Source: Dysidea avara (lineage: Eukaryota > Porifera > Demospongiae > Dictyoceratida > Dysideidae). From it: a DNA stretch of 64,000 bases. The stretch spans positions 186,001-250,000 of the forward strand of contig NC_089282.1 of NCBI RefSeq assembly GCF_963678975.1. Reading direction: 5' to 3'. Under the pieces are notes generated by a model. It was not told the origin of the DNA. It made no database searches and saw nothing but the letters and a program-made list of their open reading frames with translations. The translations under genes and the position numbers were made by a program. Shown here one piece after another: positions 1 through 10,783 of this stretch (within the stretch, counting starts at the first letter, position 1; each line of letters opens with the position of its first letter).

Positions 1-102
1 TAATAAAGTTATTACAGCCTAGAATTGCATAGTGAAAGCGTCTACCAACTTTTCATCCGCCAGAATTTTAGCAGAGCCAACAAAAAATACTGACCAAGGC
101 TA

Positions 103-781
103 TCAGACAGTTATTCCTACACCCATAGAAACAGTTGGCTCACAACACTAGGATGATACAACATTAGTTGTAGCTTACTATGTAGTTGACACCTTCCACA
201 TTTCAGGTATGACTTACTTGATTCTGTTCTTCAACTGGCTCCATTGTTATAACAGTATCTAGACTGTCACCATGGTTACTGGGCAAGCTGGTGTTACTAC
301 TACCAAACAGACTGTTACCATAGTTACTGAGTGAACTAACAGATGCCTCAGGTGGTCTGTTCCACATTTGTAGATCTTCGGGTAGCAGAAATCCCTCTAA
401 ATGAAGAAAGATTTGTACAATTCGTCACTACGGTAACAAACCTTTTTGAGCCTCTTCCAACAAATATCTTAATACTATCACGTGACCATCAGTATTGGGG
501 GAATTCCCTTCTTCAACAGTGTTAGCTATTGCTGAGGCAAAACGCTCAAACCAGTTTCCTCCCTTACGCGGCAGCCACTCTACTAGCTCATTTAGTCTGC
601 GTAGTGGCGTTACTAGAGGGTTAGTCAACTTGTATCGATCGTTATTCGTTAACAAATTTTGAGCGGATAATGAACCAACCAATCTGTCAGGGTCACAGTG
701 TCGCGTGATTAGCGGATGACTAGCCCGTAATATTCTCTGGTACTTTCTATCAGCCAACTCGTCAACGTCCCGTCCAGCCAT
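103..781 (-). CDS. Small CARD (caspase-recruitment) domain protein
   Basis: Three exons join in frame: 442-781, 218-396 and 103-147, giving 187 aa. The start ATG is at 779-781 and the stop is TGA at 103-105. Donors are AAG/GTTTGT and CAA/GTAAGT; acceptors are TTTAG and CCTAG. Residues about 10-112 look like a death-fold CARD: six amphipathic helices, a HPLI element near the N-terminus, the LLT-N-D turn between helices, and a C-terminal hydrophobic helix (HVIVLRYLLEE). The rest is a Ser/Asn-rich tail with no recognised domain. CARDs assemble by CARD-CARD contacts in apoptosis and innate-immune signalling, so this would be an adaptor or regulator with no enzymatic domain of its own. The third exon (15 codons) is the least certain part. 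The CARD call rests on pattern, not on alignment; a DEATH or DED fold is the main alternative. Confidence 0.6.
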
Positions 782-3134
782 AATGTAATGTGTTTGCTAG
801 CAAGTTGGGGCCGTCCCTTTAGTGTCACGGTTTTGGGGTCAGTGTTTAATAGGCACAATCTGTGAATTTGCGCAGTTTATAAATTGCGCTGCGCATTTCT
901 CGGAATGGAGTGTCTATGTCCACCGGAAAACTGGTGGATGTAAGAGCCACCTGTCAGCTATTGACATCGATGACTTTAGGGCACGCGTCTAGTGGTGCCC
1001 CGAGCATTCGACCTTAAGGGACGCGTCTGGTGGTTTCCCAGAGCATTCGACTTTTAATAGGGGATTAATTAAGGTTGTTTTGTAGTCAAGGTAGCTAGTT
1101 TTGTAGTTAAAGTACTTAGTTCGGTAGTTAAGCTAGTTAGAATTTTGTATAGCATATTTATTTTATTTTAATTATACTGGACAGCCAGTAATTACTGATG
1201 TGTCCAGGGGCCAGCCCCAAGAAAAAATCAAATACACACGTACATGATTAACTAACTACTTACATACATGCAATTACATTAACTACAAGTAAATCGACTG
1301 ATTCCAACTCAAGTAAATTTACTTTAGGGGATGCGCCTATAGACCTTATTCATTTAGAACAGTAAACGCCCTCTGATGTCACGCGAAGCCATACAAGGGT
1401 TCTATTTACCATGGTAATGGCTTTTCGGACGCCATTTTGAGTTCTAAACCTGGGCGAACACAACGGTTGCTATCATGTTACCATAGTTATGGTACTGCAA
1501 ATGGCGAATTTGGCGGAGAACTGTGATGTTACTATGGTTTTGGTACTGTAAATGGCGAATATTGGCGGACAACTCCTTCGCAACGGATTATAAGCGCTAT
1601 GAAATTAATTCAGTGAATAAGGTCTATCAATGTATTCCCCCCTCCCTCGGGCATAGACCTATATGGGGCTATAGTGGAGATTTGACACAGCCGAATGTCA
1701 AATGCCCCATAGCAGGGCAAACCTATCGTGTCAAATCCCCACTGTTGGCCCCAGTTGCATCACGGGGATTTGACATAGCATAGAAAGTTACAACAAAAAA
1801 AAATACTTGGGCGCTTAATGAACGATCGTCAAATGCCCCATAGTGGGGCAGCAGTTTCGTGTCAATTCCCCCTGTAAAGCCCCACTTACGCCCGAGCGGG
1901 GGTGGGGCAACACACCGATAGGTGCAAGAAACACACGTACATACTGAAAACTACACCATACCACTACCAGCATTTGATGTGGTTGTTACATGATGAGTGA
2001 CGTCAATACTAGTATGTAAACATAGTCTACGGCTGTTCATTTGTTTGTGCTTGGCAGTAGTGTGGAGCGTGTGGCAGCAGGCGAGCAGTGATCATGAAGT
2101 GTCCTGTGAGTTTGTAGTTGCTGACAAGTAAATGGTTTGTATAATCAACACCCTCCATAAGGGCATTACATCTAGCCCCGGGGAAAACTCAACTCCTAGC
2201 TACACGTGGTGTATGCGTGATGAAAAAGTTGGGACATATCGAGCCCTAGGATGAGCTAACTACTCCACTTAGCTAGCCAGTTAGTGGACATGACAAGAAT
2301 TATCAACCATTCTTTTCCCAGACTATATACACGTACACTTCTCATTGTTGTCACTGGACCTAATATAGCGGTTAATAAAGTGACAGTGGGACAGCACTTG
2401 AGGGGTACCTAAACTCGTTACTACTTGGGAGTATCCTTTCACTGGACTGGACTACTGGACTGAAAATGTGTCAGCAGCTGGTGAACAAGATGGTAGAATG
2501 AAATGCCATCTCTCAAATCTGACACTAACAATGTATTCCAACAAGAGCAAACATTGCATTATAGAGGTTTCACTGTTAGACTTTGCATGTCTTCACTGAC
2601 TGACTGACTGACTGACTGATGTAATTTCTCATCATCAAATACACCTTATTAATGTAATCCCCGGCTGCCACAGGTACGGGCTGAGGTAGGGAAAGGTGGA
2701 GATTTATTGTATCACTGAAAATTACTGTTCCGTACCTACTGGGGGAGGATTGGCAATACAAAACCCCAACCGAGTCTCCACTAGCATACCCCGGGGATGG
2801 TGGGGCTAGGAGGGGATTTGTACGGTAGAGTGGCGTGGATCTATAGATTCGAGTTGTGAATTATAGTTCAAGTGGGCCGCCCTAGTACTGATGTAGTAGC
2901 TAGCTTCTGAGAAATGCTTCTAAAGGCACACACTTCTGCATTGGTGAATGTCTTTGGTAAAGACAAGTCCCCCACTACCTCGGGAAATTTAGCAATCAAG
3001 TCTCCCACCATCCCCGACCTTCCCCACGTATCTGTGATATTCGTGCATTACATTGATAGGCACATTAATGTTTCATTACAGAGGTACAAAATCAGTGAAC
3101 TTAAAACACTGTTGTGCTCAACTTCTATAGAGTG
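782..3134. other. Gene-poor stretch with degenerate repeats
   Basis: No convincing exon was found here. The stretch holds a near-exact 14-bp inverted repeat (TATAGACCTTATTCA near 1339, its complement at 1614-1627) that may bound a roughly 290-bp MITE. Inside it is a tandem pair of about 48 bp (about 1475 and 1523) sharing ATGGTACTG and AATGGCGAAT. From 1670 to 1900 several copies of a TCAAATGCCCCATAG motif occur with G/C-rich local palindromes. Short open frames at 1523, 2576 and 2914 have no protein-like composition. Confidence 0.4.
1339..1627. repeat. Possible MITE bounded by a 14-bp inverted repeat
   Basis: CTATAGACCTTATTCA near the left edge is matched in inverse orientation by TGAATAAGGTCTAT at 1614-1627. 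No coding capacity. No clear target-site duplication was seen, so the boundaries are tentative. Confidence 0.3.
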
Positions 3135-3546
3135 TGGCACTATATTACATCATTTTGTGTAACAAAAAGATTGGGAAAATCAATGTAGGGCAAACGTTTG
3201 CGAAGTGTTTCTGAGCACTGCAATAGTACATCACCTGAAATACAAACCTTGTAGTCATACTTTATCAATATTCGGGAGTTGCTGGAAAAGAATAACGGGG
3301 TAACTTTTCTGTGCAGCTGGTTAATGAATGCAAAATTTAAATAACCTTATAATTACTTTAGCGTCTGAAAGGTAACTTGTTTACCATGCCTGTTAATGGT
3401 TTTAGTCCTCGAAATACCCATTTTATTGTTGTTTGATTGATAAGTTCCAGTTGACATCGCATTTCTTTTGCTCTACAAAAATGGCTGGTAATTTGCACGT
3501 GCAGCACATTTTTATGACCACAGCTCTTCTTAATCACATCTGTACT
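3135..3546 (+). repeat. Interspersed repeat family R1, copy 1
   Basis: About 410 bp from TGGCACTATATTAC to CACATCTGTACT aligns along its whole length, in the same orientation and with scattered substitutions and small indels, with 19496-19947. Shared landmarks are GGGAAAATCAATGTAGG, TTTCTGAGCACTGCAATA, TAGTCATACTTTATCAATA and TTGATAAGTTCCAGTTGACAT. Neither copy encodes a protein. The class is unknown; no terminal repeats or A-tail were seen. Confidence 0.65.
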
Positions 3547-4196
3547 GGTTAACCTGAAGGTTAGCCGGCTGAGATGTCATCCCATTACACTGCACATGAC
3601 AGGTCATGACTCACTGCTTGGTGGTGATTGTGAGACTCTTAATTTGACATATAGGTCACTACTATGAAATAACTATGCTAAATTGTTGTCGTGTGATACT
3701 TTAACTGGTTGTGGTGAGTGAGCTTTAAATTTGATGATGGGAGGAATACCAAGGCTAGCAGCCATGTCATACTTCAGACATTCTAATGGTCTGAAGAACA
3801 GCCAGCAAACCAAAGGGGTTATAGTTGGTTCAGAAACATGGTGCTGAAACATTACCTGTGCCTCCAGGGATATTCAGTTACCATGGAGATTATTAATTAG
3901 TGTATACATTGTTGTACTACTTATCAGGATACCATAGCAACCATGAGTTAAGTGACCAAACTGTTGTAAAATTATTAGCACCAATTAGCACTTGTATGGC
4001 TTTCTATTGATACCTTGTTTGTGAGGTAATGAAGTGCTGGCTGTGCATCTCCTCAGGCATAGTTTTTGCTAATCAAACACCAAAACTACAGGAGCATTAT
4101 TTCAATGTGTTTCATCACACTGTTTTGACAGGTGGTCCATAAGAGCAAGGTGTAGCAGGGGCTCAGAGGGATGATATGATTTGCAGTGAACAGCAC
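3547..4196. other. No gene recognised
   Basis: This is unique-looking AT-rich sequence between repeat R1 and the inverted-repeat transposon. No exon with protein-like translation flanked by splice signals was seen on either strand. Confidence 0.4.
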
Positions 4197-4204
4197 ATTC
4201 AAAA

Positions 4205-4985
4205 CTAGTCTGGCTCTGCCGAACCTTTTACGCCGCTCTCTTTTTGATTAGTTGGGCGGCGCTCGCTGTAAAAGGGTCTAGTCACAACCGCTAAACTTGT
4301 GTATGCTACCACTATAGTGTCAGCACCAATCAAATCACAGCATTTGTAATTAAACTGAACATTCGACGTATAATTAGTGGAACCATGGATACTATTTCCC
4401 GGAATGTATTGTATCTACGGTAACTGTGTATGGTTTTACTTAAAAGCTGTTGCTAGCTCGTTATGATGACTTCAATGCCTATATCTGGGACACACTTAAG
4501 GGAGAACATGTTGGTATACTCATTGGCCACGACAATCGTGACAGCTGCTTGGGTGTGATCCAGGACGGGTTTACTGTTGCTAGTGGGTCTTGGGATAAAA
4601 TTTGGAATTAAAAAAAATTAACAGCAACAACACCAAAGAAAAAGACTTGTATCTGTGTCACAATTTTTGACTTCTTTGCACACTATTATATTATTGTACT
4701 CAAGATATTGTGGCTCTATACATCATTTGTGTAAGATAAGAAATTAACATATGTATTGAAAAAGAGGATGGAGTGTGCTGGAAGCGAGGTTTGATGCCAT
4801 AATTCTATGGCATTGCCATGACTAAACCAGATGTTAATTATTTGGAGCTGCACAAGTTTAGTATGTGGTTGTGACCAAACTCCTTTTATAGCAAGCGCCG
4901 CCCAGCAAGTCAAACTCTTTTATAGCAAGCGCCGCCCAGCAAGTCAAAAAGCGAGTGGTGTAAAAGGGTCAGCAGCGCCAGACTA
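4205..4985. mobile_element. Non-autonomous TIR transposon carrying a G-beta exon fragment
   Basis: About 72 bp at the left end (from TAGTCTGGCTCTGCC) is repeated in inverse orientation at the right end (to GCGCCAGACTA) with roughly 85% identity. ATTCAAAA occurs immediately outside both ends (4197-4204 and 4986-4993), an 8-bp target-site duplication with at most a one-base ambiguity. An 8-bp duplication and TAG-type ends fit a hAT-like superfamily. The inner part of the right arm is itself tandemly duplicated: CTTTTATAGCAAGCGCCGCC occurs twice, about 36 bp apart. No transposase is present. The interior contains a degenerate fragment of a G-protein beta subunit gene, so this resembles a gene-capturing (Pack-type) element. 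Confidence 0.75.
4444..4611 (+). pseudogene. G-protein beta subunit C-terminal fragment (pseudogene)
   Basis: The frame from 4444 to the TAA at 4609-4611 reads as the last two WD40 blades of a heterotrimeric G-protein beta subunit. The landmarks YDDFN, WDTLKGE, GHDNR, CLGV and the terminal IWN are all in the canonical order. Compared with the family's C-terminus, the SWDSFLKIWN-type ending has lost about three residues (SWDKIWN), and an in-frame TAA lies just upstream of the block. So it is not a working gene, although the C-terminal frame is otherwise intact over about 55 codons. It lies wholly inside the inverted-repeat transposon at 4205-4985, which suggests capture by the element. The parent gene is not in this window. 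Confidence 0.75.
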
Positions 4986-4999
4986 ATTCAAAACATATT

Positions 5000-5569
5000 T
5001 TTAGTCTGGGGGCATGCCCCCTCAGGAAAATTACTCATTCTGTACTCATTCTGAGATAAAATTTAGTTTGGCAGAATTGGAAATACATCTAAATGTCTTA
5101 TTTGAGAACATGACTGCTCTATTAGAGTATCTCAAGTGAAGAGGCTAAGCCCCTTCTAAACTGCTAGTCCCTGTAGCCACCTGTTGCTATGCCAATGCTC
5201 AACTGAGGAGTGTCCAGTAGTGTACCCACAATTAAAGATTTTTGTGTTGTCATGGTTATTGTGAAGTATGCTTGTACAATACCACATTGTTTTATTTTAT
5301 TCTTCACTATAGGAATGGTTGTCATGGTTATGCTGTTGTTGCTGTTGCTGCTGTAATTGTTGTTGCGAAGAAGAAGAAAATGACAAAGAACCATTGGTGT
5401 GTGTGTGTGTGGGTGTGTGCGTGCGTGCGTGCATGTGTGTGACACAGTCATAGTCCTGCCCCAGGAGGATTTGCCTGCGCTGACTCCTAGCACCTGAGTA
5501 GCATATTGGTGTCCCAGTGCTGTTTCACTAGATAAGCATGACTGTGCCAGCATGGCAGCTGAAGGCTAT
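5000..5569. other. Repeat remnant and weak transmembrane-like frame
   Basis: A GGGGGCATGCCCCC-type palindrome near 4997 is followed by the dispersed motif TGACTGCTCTATTAGAGTAT at 5111-5130. From 5314, just after an ACTATAG acceptor-like site, one frame gives a hydrophobic run (AVVAVAAVIVVA) followed by four lysines, which would fit a membrane span plus stop-transfer. It runs into a GT microsatellite, so it could be an exon of the gene ending at 8182 or simple chance. I did not annotate it as coding. Confidence 0.25.
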
Positions 5570-6130
5570 GTTTTTTGTGTCTGTGCATGTGTGTAATGTG
5601 TTTGTGTAATGTGTGTGTGTGTAATGTGTGTGTGTGTAATGTGTTTGTGTAATGTGTGTGTGTGTAATGTGTTTGTGTAATGTGTGTGTGTGTAATGTGT
5701 TTGTGTAATGTGTGTGTGTGTAATGTGTTTGTGTAATGTGTGTGTGTGTGTAATGTGTTTGTGTAATGTGTGTGTGTGTAATGTGTTTGTGTAATGTGCA
5801 TGTGTGTAATGTGTTTGTGTAATGTGTGTGTGTGTAATGTTTTTGTGTAATGTGTTTGTGTAATGTGCATGTGTGTAATGTGTTTGTGTAATGTGTGTGT
5901 GTGTAATGTGTTTGTGTAATGTGTTTGTGTAATGTGTGTGTGTGTAATGTGTTTGTGTAATGTGTGTGTGTGTAATGTGTTTGTGTAATGTGTGTGTGTG
6001 TAATGTGTTTGTGTAATGTGTTTGTGTAATGTGTGTGTGTGTAATGTGTTTGTGTAATGTGGGTGTGTGTAATGTGTGTGTGTGTGTAATGTGTTTGTGT
6101 AATGTGGGTGTGTGTAATGTGTGTGTGTGT

Positions 6131-6161
<31 letters not shown>

Positions 6162-6447
6162 TGTGTTTGTGTAATGTGGGTGTGTGTAATGTGTGTGTGT
6201 GTGTGTGTGTAATGTGTTTGTGTAATGTGGGTGTGTGTAATGTGTGTGTGTGTGTAATGTCTTTGTATAATGTGGGTGTGTGTAATGTGTGTGTGTGTAA
6301 TGTGTGTGTGTAGTGTGTGTGTGTGTAATGTGTTTGTGTAATATATGTGTGTAGTGTGTGTGTGTGTAATGTGTTTGTGTAATGTGTATGTGTAATGTGT
6401 ATGTGTAATGTGTCTGTGTAATGTGTGTGTGTAGTGTGTGTGTGTGT

Positions 6448-6491
<44 letters not shown>

Positions 6492-6607
6492 TGTGTGTGT
6501 GTGTGTAGTGTGTGTAGTGTGTGTGTGTAGTGTGTGTAGTGTGTGTGTGTGTGTGTAGTGTGTGTGTAGTGTGTGTGTGTGTAGTGTGTGTGTGTAATGT
6601 GTGTGTG

Positions 6608-6673
<66 letters not shown>

Positions 6674-6915
6674 TGTGTGTGTAGTGTGTGTGTGTGTAGT
6701 GTGTGTGTGTAGTGTGTGTGTAGTGTGTGTGTGTGTAGTGTGTGTGTAGTGTGTGTGTGTAGTGTGTGTGTAGTGTGTGTGTGTGTAGTGTGTGTAGTGT
6801 GTGTGTGTAGTGTGTGTAGTGTGAGTGTAGTGTGTGTGGTGTGTGTGTGTGTAGTGTGTGTGTGTAGTGTGTGTGTGTAGTGTGTGTGTGTAATGTGTTT
6901 GTGTCTCTGACATGG
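5570..6915. repeat. 1.35-kb TG-rich satellite with 14- and 28-bp units
   Basis: The left two thirds is a higher-order array in which TGTGTTTGTGTAATG alternates with TGTGTGTGTGTAATG. The right third shifts to TGTAGTGTGTG-type units and pure (TG)n blocks, including a run near 6612-6671. Long open frames on the minus strand reading Thr-His-Tyr repeats are a by-product of the period and are not genes. The array lies between two gene-poor regions and could be very length-variable. Confidence 0.95.
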
Positions 6916-7696
6916 TTTCAAGTCCATTAGCACTTATAACTTTTGAAGTGCCTCTTTAATACTTTCTCAATTGTCCCAATGTACTTATACAATCACATCA
7001 CATATAATGTAGCCAGCATAATTATAATGATGTCATTGACAATGCTGGCCACAGTATGAATGTCTGCTAGTACATCATCTGCAGATATTTTAAGAAAAGA
7101 ATTCAGACAAGGAAACCGTAGACCAGCTAACAGATTTAAACAAGTAGCGAATGGTTCTGTGTACTAAAACATTAGATTTATTCCTGCTATTTATTTACAA
7201 AGAACACACAATGAAAAGTGCTTGACTTAAGACAGTCAGAATTTACTGAAGTGTTCCCTTCATTTCAATTAGAATACTTTACTTATTTGTATTTAGACCC
7301 GGCCATTTTGTTCTGTGTGTGCATGAGTCTGTGAAGGAGGGGGAGTCCCTAAAGGATGATGCCTATCTCCTATCAGCTTAGTATGGAGGTAAAGAGAAGC
7401 AGTCTTGACTCCTCCACCGCGGAACAGCTTTTCTTGGACAATTTCCATATAGTCTCACTAGTGTGGTTTTGTATCAAAATTACTTTCCTTTAAGTAGGTT
7501 TTGTTGTCCACACACCTGATGAAGTTTAAGCCATAAATAGTTAACACCTGTTCCTCTTGTAACATTAGAAACCACAAGAATTATCATGTCACTAGTTCTT
7601 AGTGACAGAAGTGTCAGTTTAAGAAGCCAATACTATTTTGATGTTGGGGAAGCTGATAGCGCTACATGTTACCTTTGAATGATGTTATCATTGTAG
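6916..7696. other. No gene recognised
   Basis: AT-rich sequence lies between the satellite and the exons at 7697-8182. It may contain upstream exons or introns of that gene, but none could be joined in frame. Confidence 0.35.
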
Positions 7697-8182
7697 TTAG
7701 CAACACCACCAGACAGCCCGGAATATGGTGGGAATATTGACGTCAGGTTTGATAATCCCCCAGCACTATTCACTGTTGTTCAGGACACCAGAACAACCAA
7801 TGATGTTCATTGTGCCCAGCACACACTGCTAGAGAGCACAGAGGTGCAGGAATGGAGGGTGGGGCTAGAAGAGGATGGAACTAAGACTCCAACTGCCATG
7901 GATTGTAAGTTACCACAGTAACCAGAGGATATTGGTCATGCACCTTAACCCTGATGTGTGATTGTGTAACCAAATATGGTACTGCCGGGTGTTGATAGGT
8001 GTATCACACACATTCTTGTTATTACAGATCATTATGACTACTCGAAAGATCACATGGCAATTAATGTGTCACCATCAGGAGGGTATAGTGGGGAGGAGTC
8101 AGCACTCCTCCCAGTTGATGATGATACCAGTGAAGTAACAACTTATGAGTTTCAAATACGTCAACGACAACAACAGACTTGA
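7697..8182 (+). CDS. Last two exons of an unidentified gene (partial)
   Basis: Exon 7697-7904 ends at GATT/GTAAGT and joins in frame (phase 1) to 8028-8182 after an ATTACAG acceptor, ending in TGA. The 120-residue segment is hydrophilic and acidic, with Asn-Pro-Pro, several Tyr residues (EYGG, YHYDYS, TYEF) and a Gln/Arg-rich end. It has no membrane span and no domain I recognise; it would suit the cytoplasmic tail of a receptor, which is only a guess. Upstream exons could not be connected. The stop lies 69 bp from the stop of the convergent phosphatase gene, matching the compact tail-to-tail spacing elsewhere in this window, which supports it being a real gene end. An ATTAAA-like signal follows near 8204. 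Confidence 0.45.
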
Positions 8183-8251
8183 CACATGTCAATTTACTTA
8201 GAAATTAAAAATATAATTATGTTGTTGCCATAAGCAATTAAAAATGTTCTT

Positions 8252-10783
8252 TTATTTGCCGATCTCTCTGGCAATGTCGTAGAGTGCCTAACAACAAAAT
8301 CACGTGATCTCAACCACAGACACACATTTAATAGCTAACCTGGTGCACAAATCTGTATTGATCTCTGGTGAGTACAGCTCCAGCCCTGTCTTGTCGCAAT
8401 GTAGACACCACACGAAGTACATCAACAGTCTCATCTCCTTGCAACAAGGCCTGGATGCCAATATCTAGAGCAATCAACACTCCGGTACGACCGATGCCAG
8501 CACTGCAGTGAACAACAGCAGGACCAGCTGAGTCAGCCATCTTAATCTCTTGTAGTGAGCCTGTGATGGGCTGTGTTGTTGTGGGAACACCTTGTGCCGG
8601 CCAGCAGGTTAGTCGATAGTGATGAATGGTACGTGTCTCGCTTGTCTGTTAATGAAAGGGGTGTAACCCAATACCACAATTGATTACAATAACATACATC
8701 CAAGTTCTTGAGGCTTAGTACGGTAGTGTTAAAATTGAAATGTGTTGACTGTTGTTCATTGGTCACTTCAAGTGCTCCATACTCCTCACTGCCTTGGGCT
8801 GGCCAGTAACGCACACATTTGTCCTGTTGTGTACAATTTAATTGACCATCATTTAATCAATAGATAACTCACTATGCCACGCTCTTGGAAGTTGGTTGCC
8901 ATGACAATAACTTCACAATTGTGTTCCCATATCATCCTCCAGAAATCTTCAATGGTATTCTCCATTGGACCTTGAGTGGCTATGTATTGCTTGGGATGGT
9001 TCCTGTAGCCCTGCAGTGAAAGTATGTGTTGTGTACAGCATGTGTGAGGCTTCTTAGTTGGTCAACTAACCCTGACAAAGTTGGCGTTGATATAGTCTGA
9101 GTTAGGTCTAGCAAACTGTATTGTTAGGGGTACTCTGGTCTTTGTAGCTAAAACAGTGGACATGTCAAATTGTCATAATAACACAACACCTACTAGGCAG
9201 AACATTGCTATAGCGATTCTTCTTCTCTGCACCTGGCGGGATATCATCTGGGTTGACAATGTTAGCAGGTAGTTTCTATGACAACATGGATTGTTATCAC
9301 ACTATAATTATACACAGTAGTGATCACTCACTCTAAACTCAGATTCCAAGTAGCCAGGTTCTCGTAGTGTTGCTCCTAACTGTCTGATGGTTACAGGTCT
9401 GCTGAGCACCTTTAAGGTAGAGAAGCCATACAATGAAGTGCAATCCATACAATTACAGTACCAGGAAGTACTAGGTACTTTAAAAGCTTCACATATCACA
9501 AACAAGGCAGTGGTACCATATAAGTGTGTAATTCTTACCATTCCAACCAGGGCTCCATCTTTACCAGAAGCACTGCCACTAGGTGAGTCATCATCTTCCA
9601 ATTCCTCCCCACCAGATTCATACTACGATGATGGTACACATCAATGACATACACTTCATATATCTGTAGTTGGTTAGAGCCCTAGCTATTGTGCGATAAA
9701 TAGCTAGTTATCAACACTGATACAAGTGAGTTACAGGGCTTAAGGACCTGGTATGTTCATTTGACTGCTAACATTGTAGGGCCCTACCTTAGATTGAGGT
9801 GGCGGTTCATCACTAGTAACATGGAAAGTTGTAGTTGAGCTAACAACTGGTTCTCCATCATCACCAGCTGTACTGTCATCAACCTTCAAATGGAAGTCTC
9901 CACTCTTTAGTTCAGTACTGGCCTCCCTCGGGCCTGCAGTAACTGCTATCGAGATTGGCCGAGCTACTGATGATGTGGGGAGTTCTAACTCATCACCACT
10001 TTGTTCCACCACAACCTCTGTAATGTAATGCCATATATTGTAATCTTAATAATAACTAGGGGATGTGAGCTATAGCCTGTTAGCAGGGAGTCAAATGATA
10101 ATATCAATTGTATGTGATGACTTGACCCTCACACAACTTGCAATATAGGAATAGATATTAGAGTCCGTAGGCACAATATCTATATGGCACATAAGTGTCT
10201 AAGTAGTCACCAGCCCGAGGATCTGGAATTCCAGTAATAGTTTTAGTATCTGACTTCCTACTACATGGGCTAGTCTTCTATCAATAATAAACAATAATAT
10301 ATTGCACATTGAAATTATATTATACATTAGTTGATATACAATTGCCCACTGACCCATAGTATCATCTTGAGTAGGCGTGGGTGGTTTAAGTGTAGTAGCG
10401 ATGGCAGCAACGGGCGGTGTAGGACTAGAGCTTGGCTCAACTGGTGGTTTGGCCTGTACCTCAGTTGTAGTCACTATTGGCTCTGGGACTGTCAGTGTGG
10501 TAGGAGGCTGGTATCGCTTAGGTCCCTCATCGTCACCTCGTTTGAACATTAAGTATATTATCTACATGAGCACGCACAGCTATATAGATCTGGAGCATAA
10601 CGGAGCGGATAACTTACCAGAGCGATCAGTAATACGAACCATAGTATGGTGACTACAATTGCAGCTACTAGTACACCAATAGCCCAGTCGGGTAGTCCAT
10701 CTTCAGTGTGTGGTTCTGGTAAAGTGTTACCTGTAATGGCGGGATAATGGCGAATCTATTTACACATTCAACAACTTACCCAT
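8252..10783 (-). CDS. Single-domain transmembrane protein tyrosine phosphatase with WPA loop
   Basis: Exons: 10780-10783, 10618-10730, 10354-10561, 9788-10017, 9539-9622, 9332-9409, 9194-9275, 9071-9147, 8873-9010, 8698-8823, 8340-8645 and 8252-8287. The frame is continuous and gives 493 aa. Residues about 17-43 form one membrane span followed by basic KRGDDEG. A Pro/Thr/Ser-rich linker leads to a PTP domain from about 213, with [18 protein letters not shown], a QYIATQGP-type segment, and the signature [10 protein letters not shown] (Cys427, Arg433). The general-acid loop reads WPAQGVP: the usual Asp is Ala397, the change used in substrate-trapping mutants, so turnover may be weak although binding residues are kept. 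The start chosen (ATGG/GTAAG) gives only about 16 extracellular residues. Open segments at 11060-11127 and 11322-11397 may be missed extracellular exons. The AATAAA signal overlaps the stop codon. Confidence 0.85.

Noticed and set aside
4716-4913. Minus-strand 65-codon frame
   Set aside because: It lies inside the TIR transposon and reads through its terminal repeat; composition is not protein-like.
5242-5442. Hydrophobic run with poly-Lys, resembling a membrane span
   Set aside because: The frame runs into a microsatellite and could not be joined in phase to the exons at 7697-8182; kept only as a remark.
5487-6933. Long minus-strand open frames reading Thr-His-Tyr repeats
   Set aside because: They are a by-product of the TG satellite; there is no unique sequence or gene context.
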